Below, one piece after another: positions 25,210 through 33,538 of a stretch of DNA of 64,000 bases (its first letter is position 1; each line of letters opens with the position of its first letter). A program made the position numbers and the translations under genes. A model generated the notes under the pieces. It had not been told where the DNA came from and made no database searches. It saw only the letters and a list, made by a program, of their open reading frames with translations. The stretch lies in the NCBI RefSeq assembly GCF_009857815.1, contig NZ_WVVW01000001.1:930001-994000 (forward strand). The letters run 5' to 3'. The DNA is from Pseudomaricurvus sp. HS19. Its GTDB lineage: Bacteria > Pseudomonadota > Gammaproteobacteria > Pseudomonadales > Cellvibrionaceae.

Positions 25210-26532
25210 TCACTGCGAGACGGGCAACAGATTCCCGGAAGCCTGAAAAAAGTAGCTCAATACCCGGTACATGCCGTGGGCATCACTGCTACCCGCGAGC
25301 TCACGGATGGAATGCATGGCAAAAGTCGGCACACCCACGTCCAGCGTCAGTACTCCGACCTGAGCAGAAGTAATGGGGCCTATGGTGCTGCCACACCCCA
25401 TATCCGTGCGGGTTACAAAGCTCTGCACCGCAACCCCGGCCTGCTCACAGCAGTGACGGAACACCGCAGAAGATTCGCTGTTGGTGGCGTAGCTCTGGTT
25501 GGAGTTCACCTTGATGACCGGCCCCTTGTTCAACAGCGGGCCATGATTACCATCGTGTTTGGCCGCGTAGTTGGGGTGTACGCCGTGCGCATTATCGGCT
25601 GATATCATCAACGAGCGGCGCACCGCACGTAGGCGCTGCTCGGTATCCGGCAACAGTCGGGCAAGGAAATCCGCCAGCATGGGCCCCTGGGCACCGCAGG
25701 CGGAACGACTGCCTACCTCTTCGTGATCGTTGCACACCAGCAGTACGGATTGGGAACCGTCGGACCCCAACAAGGCCTGCACACCGATAAAACAACTGAG
25801 CAGGTTATCGAGGCGCGCACTGGCAATAAACTCCTGCTGCAAACCGATGACCGCAGCCGGTTGTGTATCGTAGAAACTCAGTTCGTAGTCCAGCACCTGA
25901 GCGATACCAGTAATACCCTGCGCCTGCATCTGCTGCACCACGATATCGCGGAAATCCGGTTTTGCATCCGCCTCCACCTGCATCAGCACCGGAGGGATGT
26001 CGGTCTGGGCATTGATCTCCTGGCCGCGATTGGCGTCACGGTTGAGATGGATCGCCAGGCTGGGGATGACCGCCACTGCACGTTTGAAATCGATCATGGC
26101 ACTGCGTAACTCACCATGGTCGGTGCGATAGGTCACCCGTCCCGCCAGCGACAGGTCACGGTCGAACCAGGGGTTCAGCAATACACCACCGTAAGTTTCC
26201 ACACCCAGCTGGTAGTACCCCTGGGAGACCAGCTCGGGATTGGGTTTCACCCGCAGGCAGGGGCTGTCGGTGTGCGCACCGACCATGCGAACACCATCGG
26301 CAGGCTGATTCTCTGTGCCGTACACAAAACCGATAATGGAAGAGTCATTACGGGTGACGTAGTAACGACCGCCGGGCTGCATGGCCCAGTTATCCGACTC
26401 TTTCAGGCGTACGAAACCGGCTTTATCCAGTAGCGCCGCAAGACTCGCGACAGCGTGAAAGGGAGTGGGAGAACCGTCAAGAAAATCGAGCAGTTGCGCC
26501 TGGAAATCCGCCGCACTTAATGGCGTAGTCAT
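25210..26532 (-). CDS. apeB: M18-family aminopeptidase
   Basis: 440-residue M18 metallopeptidase (aspartyl-aminopeptidase type, ApeB). Dinuclear-metal ligands lie in [28 protein letters not shown] and [17 protein letters not shown]; the C-terminal [14 protein letters not shown] provides the last histidine. Cytoplasmic, acts in peptide turnover. It is 12 bases downstream of the dehydrogenase gene and probably shares its transcript. Length is typical (about 430). Confidence 0.95.
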   Translation of the reverse strand: MTTPLSAADFQAQLLDFLDGSPTPFHAVASLAALLDKAGFVRLKESDNWAMQPGGRYYVTRNDSSIIGFVYGTENQPADGVRMVGAHTDSPCLRVKPNPELVSQGYYQLGVETYGGVLLNPWFDRDLSLAGRVTYRTDHGELRSAMIDFKRAVAVIPSLAIHLNRDANRGQEINAQTDIPPVLMQVEADAKPDFRDIVVQQMQAQGITGIAQVLDYELSFYDTQPAAVIGLQQEFIASARLDNLLSCFIGVQALLGSDGSQSVLLVCNDHEEVGSRSACGAQGPMLADFLARLLPDTEQRLRAVRRSLMISADNAHGVHPNYAAKHDGNHGPLLNKGPVIKVNSNQSYATNSESSAVFRHCCEQAGVAVQSFVTRTDMGCGSTIGPITSAQVGVLTLDVGVPTFAMHSIRELAGSSDAHGMYRVLSYFFQASGNLLPVSQ

Positions 26533-26544
26533 TTTAAAACCCCT

Positions 26545-27426
26545 TTATTCCTCGTATTGCAGCGCCTGCAGGCGAGCCAGCAGGCTGGATGTGTCCCAAC
26601 GCCTTCCACCCAGGCGCTGCACATCGCTGTAAAACTGATCCACCAATGCCGTCACCGGCAGTGCCGCACCGTTGTTGTTTGCCTCCTGCAGCGCCAGAGA
26701 GAGATCCTTGCGCATCCAGTCCACCGCAAAACCGTGATCGTATTGGCCGGCCAACATGGTGGCATAGCGGTTTTGCATCTGCCAGGATTGCGCCGCGCCC
26801 TGCGATATGACCGCGACCACCTGCTCTGCATCCAGCCCTGCACGATTGGCAAAATTGAGCCCCTCGGCCAACCCCTGCAGCAGGCCAGCGATACAGATCT
26901 GATTCACCATCTTGCACAGCTGACCACTACCCGAAGGACCCAGCAACTGCACTTCACGGGCATACACCGACAACAGCTCTTTAACGGCAGAAAATGCCTC
27001 AGCGTCGCCACCCGCCATGATGGTCAATGCACCCCGTTCGGCACCCTGCTGGCCACCAGAGACCGGCGCATCGATAAACTCACAGCCCCGGGCCAGTGCC
27101 TCCCCGCGCATTTCGCGGGCGATGTCTGCCGACGCCGTGGTGTGATCGATAAATACCGTGCCCCGGCGAGCATGAATCATGGCACCGTCCGCGCCCAGCA
27201 GTACTTCGCGCAGGTCCTTGTCAGCCCCGACACAGGTGATAACCACCTCGGCTTCGGCGGCAGCCGCTGCGGGTGTAGAGCCAGATGTGCCACTGTAAAC
27301 GGCCAGCCACTCTGCTGCCTTTGACGGCGAGCGATTAAAGACCGTCACCGGGTATCCTGCCCGGGCCAGGTGCCCCGCCATGGGAAAGCCCATCACACCC
27401 AGGCCAATAAACGTTACCTTCTGCAT
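26545..27426 (-). CDS. 3-hydroxyisobutyrate dehydrogenase-family oxidoreductase
   Basis: 293-residue beta-hydroxyacid dehydrogenase. Rossmann motif IGLGVMGFPMAGHLARAG at the N-terminus, substrate-binding DAPVSGGQQGAERG, and the catalytic lysine in GSGQLCKMVNQ. The family reduces or oxidises short beta-hydroxy acids such as tartronate semialdehyde, glyoxylate/succinic semialdehyde or 3-hydroxyisobutyrate; the exact substrate cannot be told here. Start chosen at ATG 27426 (GAGG about nine bases upstream) instead of 27465, because the family begins directly with the Rossmann strand. Confidence 0.9.
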   Translation of the reverse strand: MQKVTFIGLGVMGFPMAGHLARAGYPVTVFNRSPSKAAEWLAVYSGTSGSTPAAAAAEAEVVITCVGADKDLREVLLGADGAMIHARRGTVFIDHTTASADIAREMRGEALARGCEFIDAPVSGGQQGAERGALTIMAGGDAEAFSAVKELLSVYAREVQLLGPSGSGQLCKMVNQICIAGLLQGLAEGLNFANRAGLDAEQVVAVISQGAAQSWQMQNRYATMLAGQYDHGFAVDWMRKDLSLALQEANNNGAALPVTALVDQFYSDVQRLGGRRWDTSSLLARLQALQYEE

Positions 27427-27516
27427 AACTGCGCCCTCATTAAACCTTGCCGGCCAACGGCCCACACCTCAATGCCGGGCTATGGTCCTGTGTTGCCCCG
27501 GTATCACTCCCTGCGC

Positions 27517-28311
27517 TCAGCCCAAGGCTATCCACAACAGGATGACACCCAGCAGCAAGCGGTAAACAACAAATGGCCACATACCAATGCGGTCAATCCA
27601 TGCCAGGAACAGGTGAATGCAGGCCGCGGCACTGATCGCAGACAACGCAACACCCCAGAGCAGCGACGACCAATCCACCCCGGAATGCCCGAGCAAGCCA
27701 ACAGCCTCGTAACCACCACTCAAAACAATCAGCGGCACAGAAAGCAAAAACGAAAAGCGCGCAGCGGCCTGGCGCGTCAGCCCCAGGACTAACCCCATGG
27801 TCATGGTAACACCGGAGCGCGAAGTGCCCGGGATCAGGGCGAGAGCCTGGGAAACACCGATTAACAGGGCTTGCTTCCAGCTCATGTTTGCCATGTTGGT
27901 GGTACGCACACCACGCCAATCAGCCAAGCCCAGTAATACACCGAAAATGATGGTTGTAGCGGCAATAACCAGGATACTGCGCAGGTGGGCTTCGATGAAA
28001 TCGTTGAACACCAGGCCCGCCAATCCAGCCGGTACCGTCGCCCACAATACCTGCCAGGCCAGCCGGCTATCGTCGCTGCGATGCCCCCGAAGACTCGCCA
28101 GCCAGGCTTTGAGCAACTGCCACAAATCGCGGTGAAAGTAGCCCACCACTGCGATCAGCGAGCCCACATGCACGGCCACGTCGAACGCCAGCCCCTGATC
28201 CTGCCAGCCAAACAGCTGGGCAGGAAGAATCAGGTGGGCGGAACTTGAAATGGGGAGGAACTCGGTCAAACCCTGTATGAGGGCCAGAAAAACCAGCTGA
28301 ACACTATCCAT
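27517..28311 (-). CDS. uppP: Undecaprenyl-diphosphatase
   Basis: UppP/BacA, 264 residues, an inner-membrane phosphatase recycling the undecaprenyl-pyrophosphate carrier of cell-wall synthesis and giving bacitracin tolerance. Signature motifs GLTEFLPISSSAHLIL and IPGTSRSGVTMTMGL are intact; about eight hydrophobic helices. Lies 21 bases downstream of tsaB on the same strand, so the two are likely cotranscribed. Confidence 0.97.
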   Translation of the reverse strand: MDSVQLVFLALIQGLTEFLPISSSAHLILPAQLFGWQDQGLAFDVAVHVGSLIAVVGYFHRDLWQLLKAWLASLRGHRSDDSRLAWQVLWATVPAGLAGLVFNDFIEAHLRSILVIAATTIIFGVLLGLADWRGVRTTNMANMSWKQALLIGVSQALALIPGTSRSGVTMTMGLVLGLTRQAAARFSFLLSVPLIVLSGGYEAVGLLGHSGVDWSSLLWGVALSAISAAACIHLFLAWIDRIGMWPFVVYRLLLGVILLWIALG

Positions 28312-28332
28312 AAATACAGCATCAATCCTTAA

Positions 28333-29040
28333 TTAGTCCCGCGTATTGCGTATGCGCTCTCGCTTTTGCCAGGCCACACTGTCACGCAGGTAGGTCAACC
28401 GGGCCTGCTCAGCCGCAACCGTCTCTCCCCGGGACAGCGCAGCCTCGGCCAATCCCAGCATAAATTCCGCTTTGGGTTGCTGAACCAGGTCGGTCACAGT
28501 GGATTCCAGGCCTACCAGCGGCTGGTAGTGACAACCGCTGCCCACCTTCAGCGCCAGTGCTGGAGTATCCTGCAGATATTCCGCAACCATCTGCGGCGGG
28601 CTCAGAGTTTCCTCCGACAGAGACTCAATGCCATCCGCGGTGACCTGGTACACACACCAGTAGACTTCATCCATGCGCGCATCGATCGCCACCAGCAGTC
28701 GTTCCCCTGCAGGCAACCGATGTCGGAAAACCGCTTCGCAGGCCATGGTTTCCAGGCTGGATACACCGACCAACTGACGCTCGGCGGCGAACCCCAACCC
28801 CTGCGCTATGCCCAGACAGATGCGCAAACCGGTGAACGAGCCCGGACCGCGGCCATAGGCGATTGCGTCCACCTGATTCAGGGTAAGTCCTGCCGATGAC
28901 AGCATTTCGTCGACCATGGGCAACAATAGCTGGGTGTGCTGGCGCGGAGCGGCCAGGTACTTTGCGCTGACAGCACCGTCTTGCAGGATGGCAACAGAGC
29001 AACCCTCACTGCTGGTATCCATTGCCAGAATTGTGGACAT
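28333..29040 (-). CDS. tsaB: tRNA threonylcarbamoyladenosine biosynthesis protein TsaB
   Basis: TsaB, 235 residues, non-catalytic ASKHA-fold partner of TsaD in making t6A37 of ANN-decoding tRNAs. Recognised by MDTSSEGCSVAILQDG, the KYLAAPRQHTQLLLPMVDEML segment and the AYGRGPGSFTGLRICLGIAQG motif. Full length. First gene of the tsaB-uppP pair. Confidence 0.96.
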   Translation of the reverse strand: MSTILAMDTSSEGCSVAILQDGAVSAKYLAAPRQHTQLLLPMVDEMLSSAGLTLNQVDAIAYGRGPGSFTGLRICLGIAQGLGFAAERQLVGVSSLETMACEAVFRHRLPAGERLLVAIDARMDEVYWCVYQVTADGIESLSEETLSPPQMVAEYLQDTPALALKVGSGCHYQPLVGLESTVTDLVQQPKAEFMLGLAEAALSRGETVAAEQARLTYLRDSVAWQKRERIRNTRD

Positions 29041-29112
29041 TCGACGTCAACCTCACCTTCAGGACGGAAATGCGGGGCATTTTCGCAGATTTTGGCAGGT
29101 GAAAACAGAAGA

Positions 29113-29152
29113 CAAAAAAATCCCCCGGCGGTGGATCACACCGGCGGGGGAT
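29113..29152 (-). terminator. Terminator of the histone-like gene
   Basis: On the minus strand a long stem (12 pairs plus one G-G mismatch, loop of five bases) is followed by seven T residues. It lies 40 bases past the stop of the histone-like gene. Confidence 0.9.
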
Positions 29153-29191
29153 TATCCTGTCACAGGCGGCTCAAGGAGCCACTGCTGTGTT

Positions 29192-30046
29192 TCAGGAAGC
29201 GGCTTTTGGAGCTGCCTTGGCTTTAGCCTTGGCCTTGCGCTTCTTGGGTGCCGCTTTACGCTTGGTCTTGGCTACTGCTTTCTTGGCTGCTGCCTTGACC
29301 TTGGCTGCTGCACGCTTTTCAGCGGCTTTGGCGCGGGCCGCAGCACGCTTTTCAGCGACCTTGGCTTTGGCAGCGGCTTTTTTCGCAGCGGCTTTGGCCT
29401 TAACGGCTGCTTTTTTAGCTATCGCCTTGGCCTTAACAGCGGCCTTTTTCTCCGCGGCTTTGGCCTTGGCTGCGGCTTTCTTGGCTGTCATGGAAGCCTT
29501 GGCAACTGCCTTTTTCTTGGCTGCGGCCACTTTTTTGGCATTAGCAGCAGCACGCTGCTTCTTCCATTTGGCTTCGAACGCTTTTACCGCCTTGGCCAGA
29601 TCTGCTTCAGCTTTGGTTGCCAGGGTTTTTTCCATAGCGGCAGCTTTGGCTACTGCAGCGTCCTTGGCAGCCTTCGCAGAGGCAACACTCTTAGCCTTAA
29701 CCAGAGCCAACTTGGCTTCAGCAGCCTTGCCTTTCAGATCTTTCAGCTTATCGGATGCCTTGGCTACAGCTTTACCGGCAGATTCGGCAGCACGCTTATC
29801 CATGGCTTTTTTGCTTTTTGAGGCTTTGGTTTTTGCAGCCGCTGCCTTTTTACGGGCTGCTGCCTGCTCCTTGGCTACCGCACCCATATCTTTCTGCAGT
29901 TTCGCCAGAGCGTCCTGGGCCTTTTTAACCGCAGCTCCATCAGCAGAAACCGCAACTTTTTTTGCTGCAGGTTTTGCTGCAGTTTTTGCTGCAGGGCGAC
30001 GCTTGGCCGGGGCCTTTTTCGCTTTCGCTTTCGCTACTCTTGCCAT
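29192..30046 (-). CDS. Histone H1-like Lys/Ala-rich DNA-binding protein (AlgP type)
   Basis: 284 residues, almost entirely Ala, Lys, Arg and Val. Residues 1-35 are basic with Pro (KKAPAKRRPAAK); 40-170 form a long charged helix, likely coiled coil; about 175-284 are degenerate repeats of the type KKAAAKAKAAE, ending in a very basic tail. This matches the eukaryotic-H1-like proteins of pseudomonads (AlgP/AlgR3) and HctB of Chlamydia, which bind DNA without sequence specificity. ATG has GAGGAG nine bases upstream. It has its own terminator and an AT-rich leader. Copy-number variation of the repeats between strains would be expected. Confidence 0.88.
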   Translation of the reverse strand: MARVAKAKAKKAPAKRRPAAKTAAKPAAKKVAVSADGAAVKKAQDALAKLQKDMGAVAKEQAAARKKAAAAKTKASKSKKAMDKRAAESAGKAVAKASDKLKDLKGKAAEAKLALVKAKSVASAKAAKDAAVAKAAAMEKTLATKAEADLAKAVKAFEAKWKKQRAAANAKKVAAAKKKAVAKASMTAKKAAAKAKAAEKKAAVKAKAIAKKAAVKAKAAAKKAAAKAKVAEKRAAARAKAAEKRAAAKVKAAAKKAVAKTKRKAAPKKRKAKAKAKAAPKAAS

Positions 30047-30892
30047 CTTTCTGTTCTCCTCGACATTAAAAGATGCGTATCCACTAACACACTAAACATA
30101 GCACTAATAGTCAACGCCAATGACGTTTGCAAGAATATTATTTAAAAAACTTTACTTTTGCACCCTTAAACGGTTTGTTTTCAGAAAAAACCGGTATTTT
30201 TTTGGCAAAAAAGATGATTTTTTTTATTTTTCGTCTGAATTACTGCTGCCCGGCTTTGCAAAATCTTCAGCAGCAATTTTTTCATTGTTTTCAAAGGCTG
30301 CTCTCGCGAGCTCTTCAGCAAACTCTTTCTGCCTTGAGCACATCTGTTTTGGGATCCGGTCACAGGCGTTTAACAAGTGCACCGGGTGCGATGCGAATAT
30401 AAATTTTCGAAACTATTTTGGGAGCAACCAGCCACCCCAAATCCGCTTTGAAACAGGCGCATACCACTGCCGCAATATGGAATCATGCTTCCTTTTATAT
30501 AGTCTGACTTCTTTTTGCGGGTCAGACCTGCCTTTGCATTGCGGGTTTGCACCCTCCCCCGTGCAGACAAAAGCCTGAGCGACAACGAATTACCCCTGTC
30601 AAACCATCAGCATCGCTGACCACAATTGCCAACAGTCACACCCGACATTTTCCGATTCGGAAGGCCGTGCGAGCGAACCAGGGAAAACAGCACCAGCAAC
30701 GACTTGTTCCGGGCAAAGGAATATATGACAGAAAAAAGGCAGCAATCGGGGATAACCAAAGGAACACACGGCCAATAACCAGGCCCGGACAGAACGTCTG
30801 GCGAACGACACTTTTGGCAAACGCTTGCGCCCGCAAAGCCATCAACTTCCAGCCGCAAAGCCCAATGCCGGGGGCAAGCAAAAATCACAGGC
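30047..30892. other. Long AT-rich intergenic region between the histone-like gene and adk
   Basis: About 850 bases with no well-supported gene. The first 200 bases are much more AT-rich than the rest of the window, with several A/T runs (30120-30240). On the minus strand TTGCAA and TATTAG, 17 bases apart, could be a promoter for the histone-like gene. One short coding-like frame (30224-30343) is listed separately. The open frames 30120-30578 and 30547-31506 on the plus strand lack ribosome sites and have atypical composition. An unrecognised regulatory RNA is possible. Confidence 0.5.
30224..30343 (-). CDS. Candidate micro-ORF upstream of the histone-like gene
   Basis: A 39-codon frame encodes a balanced, charged, helix-like peptide starting MCSRQKEFAEELARAAFENN and ending DEK. 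It could extend in frame to a GTG at 30382 (52 codons). No ribosome site is visible before either start. The amino-acid composition is more protein-like than the other two frames, so it may be a real small protein or the 3' remnant of a decayed gene. Confidence 0.3.
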   Translation of the reverse strand: MCSRQKEFAEELARAAFENNEKIAAEDFAKPGSSNSDEK

Positions 30893-30920
30893 AAAAAAAA
30901 TGGGCCCGATGGGCCCATTT
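30893..30920 (-). terminator. Terminator after adk
   Basis: Stem tgggccc / gggccca with loop gat; on the minus strand it is followed by an eight-T run. It lies 20 bases past the adk stop. Confidence 0.92.
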
Positions 30921-30939
30921 CACAAATCCGGTTAGCGAA

Positions 30940-31996
<1,057 letters not shown>

Positions 31997-32212
31997 ATGA
32001 GTATTGATTCTCTATTGCAAGACCTTCAGTCCCCTTCCCGTCCCGCCGGCACCACCAACTACTGCAACCTGCAACTCCCCATCGAAGATGCAGCGCGCCT
32101 CGCCGCACTGGCAGCACTCTATCCCCAGCACGACCAGGACACCATTCTCGGCCTGCTACTGAGTCACGGCCTGCAACAGATGGAACAGCTTACGAGGCAA
32201 CAACCCAATTAA
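31997..32212 (+). CDS. Small protein of unknown function, short paralogue
   Basis: 71 residues. The core (about 22-66: NYCNLQLPIEDAARLAALAA ... LLLSHGLQQMEQL) aligns by eye with residues about 22-63 of the next gene: both have a Y-x-x-x-LP turn, then two helices with the spacing LxAL-x4-P-x7-L-x2-LL-x3-L-x2-(L/M)EQ. This could be a two-helix ribbon-helix-helix-like or dimerisation unit. ATG has GGAGA seven bases upstream. No signal peptide. Function unknown. Confidence 0.8.
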   Translation: MSIDSLLQDLQSPSRPAGTTNYCNLQLPIEDAARLAALAALYPQHDQDTILGLLLSHGLQQMEQLTRQQPN

Positions 32213-32277
32213 TCACTGACAACTGACGGGGTCTACCCGCACAACAGCATCCCAACACCACCAGTCGGAGTGAAGTC

Positions 32278-32631
32278 ATGAGACCTTTCGAAAACCTGCT
32301 CTCAAAATGGCAACAGGAAGGCAACGGGGCAATCAGCAAACAGTTTTACGATGTCAATCTACCACCGCAAGCTATCGCTACCCTGCAGGCGCTCAAGCAG
32401 CAGTTCCCGCGTCTGAATGAAGAGCTGCTATTGCGGGAAATACTCAATGCCAGCCTGGTGACACTGGAGCAGCACTTTCCCTATCAGCCCGGCGAGCGCA
32501 TTGTCGCTTTTGATGAGTGTGGTGATGAAATCTATGAGGATTGCGGAATGACACCGCGCTTCCTGTCGCTCTGCAGAGAGTTTCAAAAGCAGATTGAGGC
32601 CGATGCCCAATCACTGATGGGCAGTGCCTGA
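32278..32631 (+). CDS. Small protein of unknown function, long paralogue
   Basis: 117 residues: N-terminal helix, the same LPPQAIATLQALKQQFP core seen in the upstream gene, then an extra segment PYQPGERIVAFDECGDEIYE and TPRFLSLCREF. From memory, very similar proteins in Pseudomonas carry the label type 1 pili tip component or pilin assembly protein, for which I know no experimental support. There is no signal peptide, which argues against an exported pilus subunit. ATG has GGAG seven bases upstream; 65 bases after the shorter paralogue and convergent with mazG. Confidence 0.82.
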   Translation: MRPFENLLSKWQQEGNGAISKQFYDVNLPPQAIATLQALKQQFPRLNEELLLREILNASLVTLEQHFPYQPGERIVAFDECGDEIYEDCGMTPRFLSLCREFQKQIEADAQSLMGSA

Positions 32632-32639
32632 GACACTGG

Positions 32640-33512
32640 TCACTCACTGCGAAGGAGTGGATTCCTGACCTCGGCAATGGTTTCGCCCCGGCTCTCCGCC
32701 TTGGCCTGATTCCAGAGGTTGTCCATCTCATCCAGGGTCGCCTCGGCAGGACTTATCCCCTGCGCGGCCAGCTGCTGCTCGATAAAGCGAAATCGCTGTT
32801 CGAACTTGCGATTGGTGCGTCGCAAAGCCTTCTCCGGATCGACCTTGCGGTGACGACAGAGGTTGACCACCGCGAACAGCAGATCGCCCAGCTCCTCCTC
32901 CACCGCATCTGTCTCTGCCGCGTCCAGGGCGTCGCGCACCTCTTCCAGCTCTTCGGCTATCTTCTCTAATACACCCTCTTCCCCGGGCCAGTCGAAGCCA
33001 ACCCCGGCAGCACGCTTTTGCAGTTTCGCCGCACGAGTCAGGGCCGGGAAATTCACGGGCACATCATCCAGCACGCCGGCTTTACCCTTGCCCTCACGCT
33101 CCTGCTGCTTGAGCGCCTCCCAACGTTGCTTGATATTCGCCTCCCCTTCCGGGGACGCAGCCATGGCCGCACGACTTTGCAGTGTGCCATCGGGAAATAC
33201 ATGGGGATGACGACGCACCAGTTTTGTTACCAGATCAGAAATAACGTCGCCGACATCGAAACGCTGTTCTTCCTCTGCCAGCTGGCTGTGGTAGATCACC
33301 TGGAACAGCAGGTCACCCAGCTCTTCACGCAGATCCGGATAATCTTCCCGCTCAATGGCATCCACCACTTCGAAAGCTTCCTCGAGGGTGGAGACAGCGA
33401 TCGAACGGTAATCCTGCTTCAGATCCCAGGGACAGCCATCGGCGGGATCGCGCAGTCGCTGCATGAGATAACGCAGGTCATCGAGGCTGTACGGCGGTGA
33501 TTTTGCGACCAT
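32640..33512 (-). CDS. mazG: Nucleoside triphosphate pyrophosphohydrolase
   Basis: MazG of 290 residues with two tandem all-alpha NTP-PPase domains. The first carries CPWDLKQDYRSIAVSTLEEAFE and EELGDLLFQVIYHS; the second carries EELGDLLFAVVNLCRH. It hydrolyses (d)NTPs to NMPs and lowers ppGpp in E. coli. The gene follows relA directly (26-base gap), as in E. coli and Pseudomonas, so the two are likely cotranscribed. No mazEF toxin pair lies between them. Confidence 0.96.
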   Translation of the reverse strand: MVAKSPPYSLDDLRYLMQRLRDPADGCPWDLKQDYRSIAVSTLEEAFEVVDAIEREDYPDLREELGDLLFQVIYHSQLAEEEQRFDVGDVISDLVTKLVRRHPHVFPDGTLQSRAAMAASPEGEANIKQRWEALKQQEREGKGKAGVLDDVPVNFPALTRAAKLQKRAAGVGFDWPGEEGVLEKIAEELEEVRDALDAAETDAVEEELGDLLFAVVNLCRHRKVDPEKALRRTNRKFEQRFRFIEQQLAAQGISPAEATLDEMDNLWNQAKAESRGETIAEVRNPLLRSE

Positions 33513-33538
33513 GACTACACTTGCCCCGTACTAACCGG

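Noticed and set aside
30120-30578. 152-residue plus-strand frame in the AT-rich gap
   Set aside because: Phe/Ser/Leu-rich composition, no ribosome site, and the opposite strand has the more protein-like frame.
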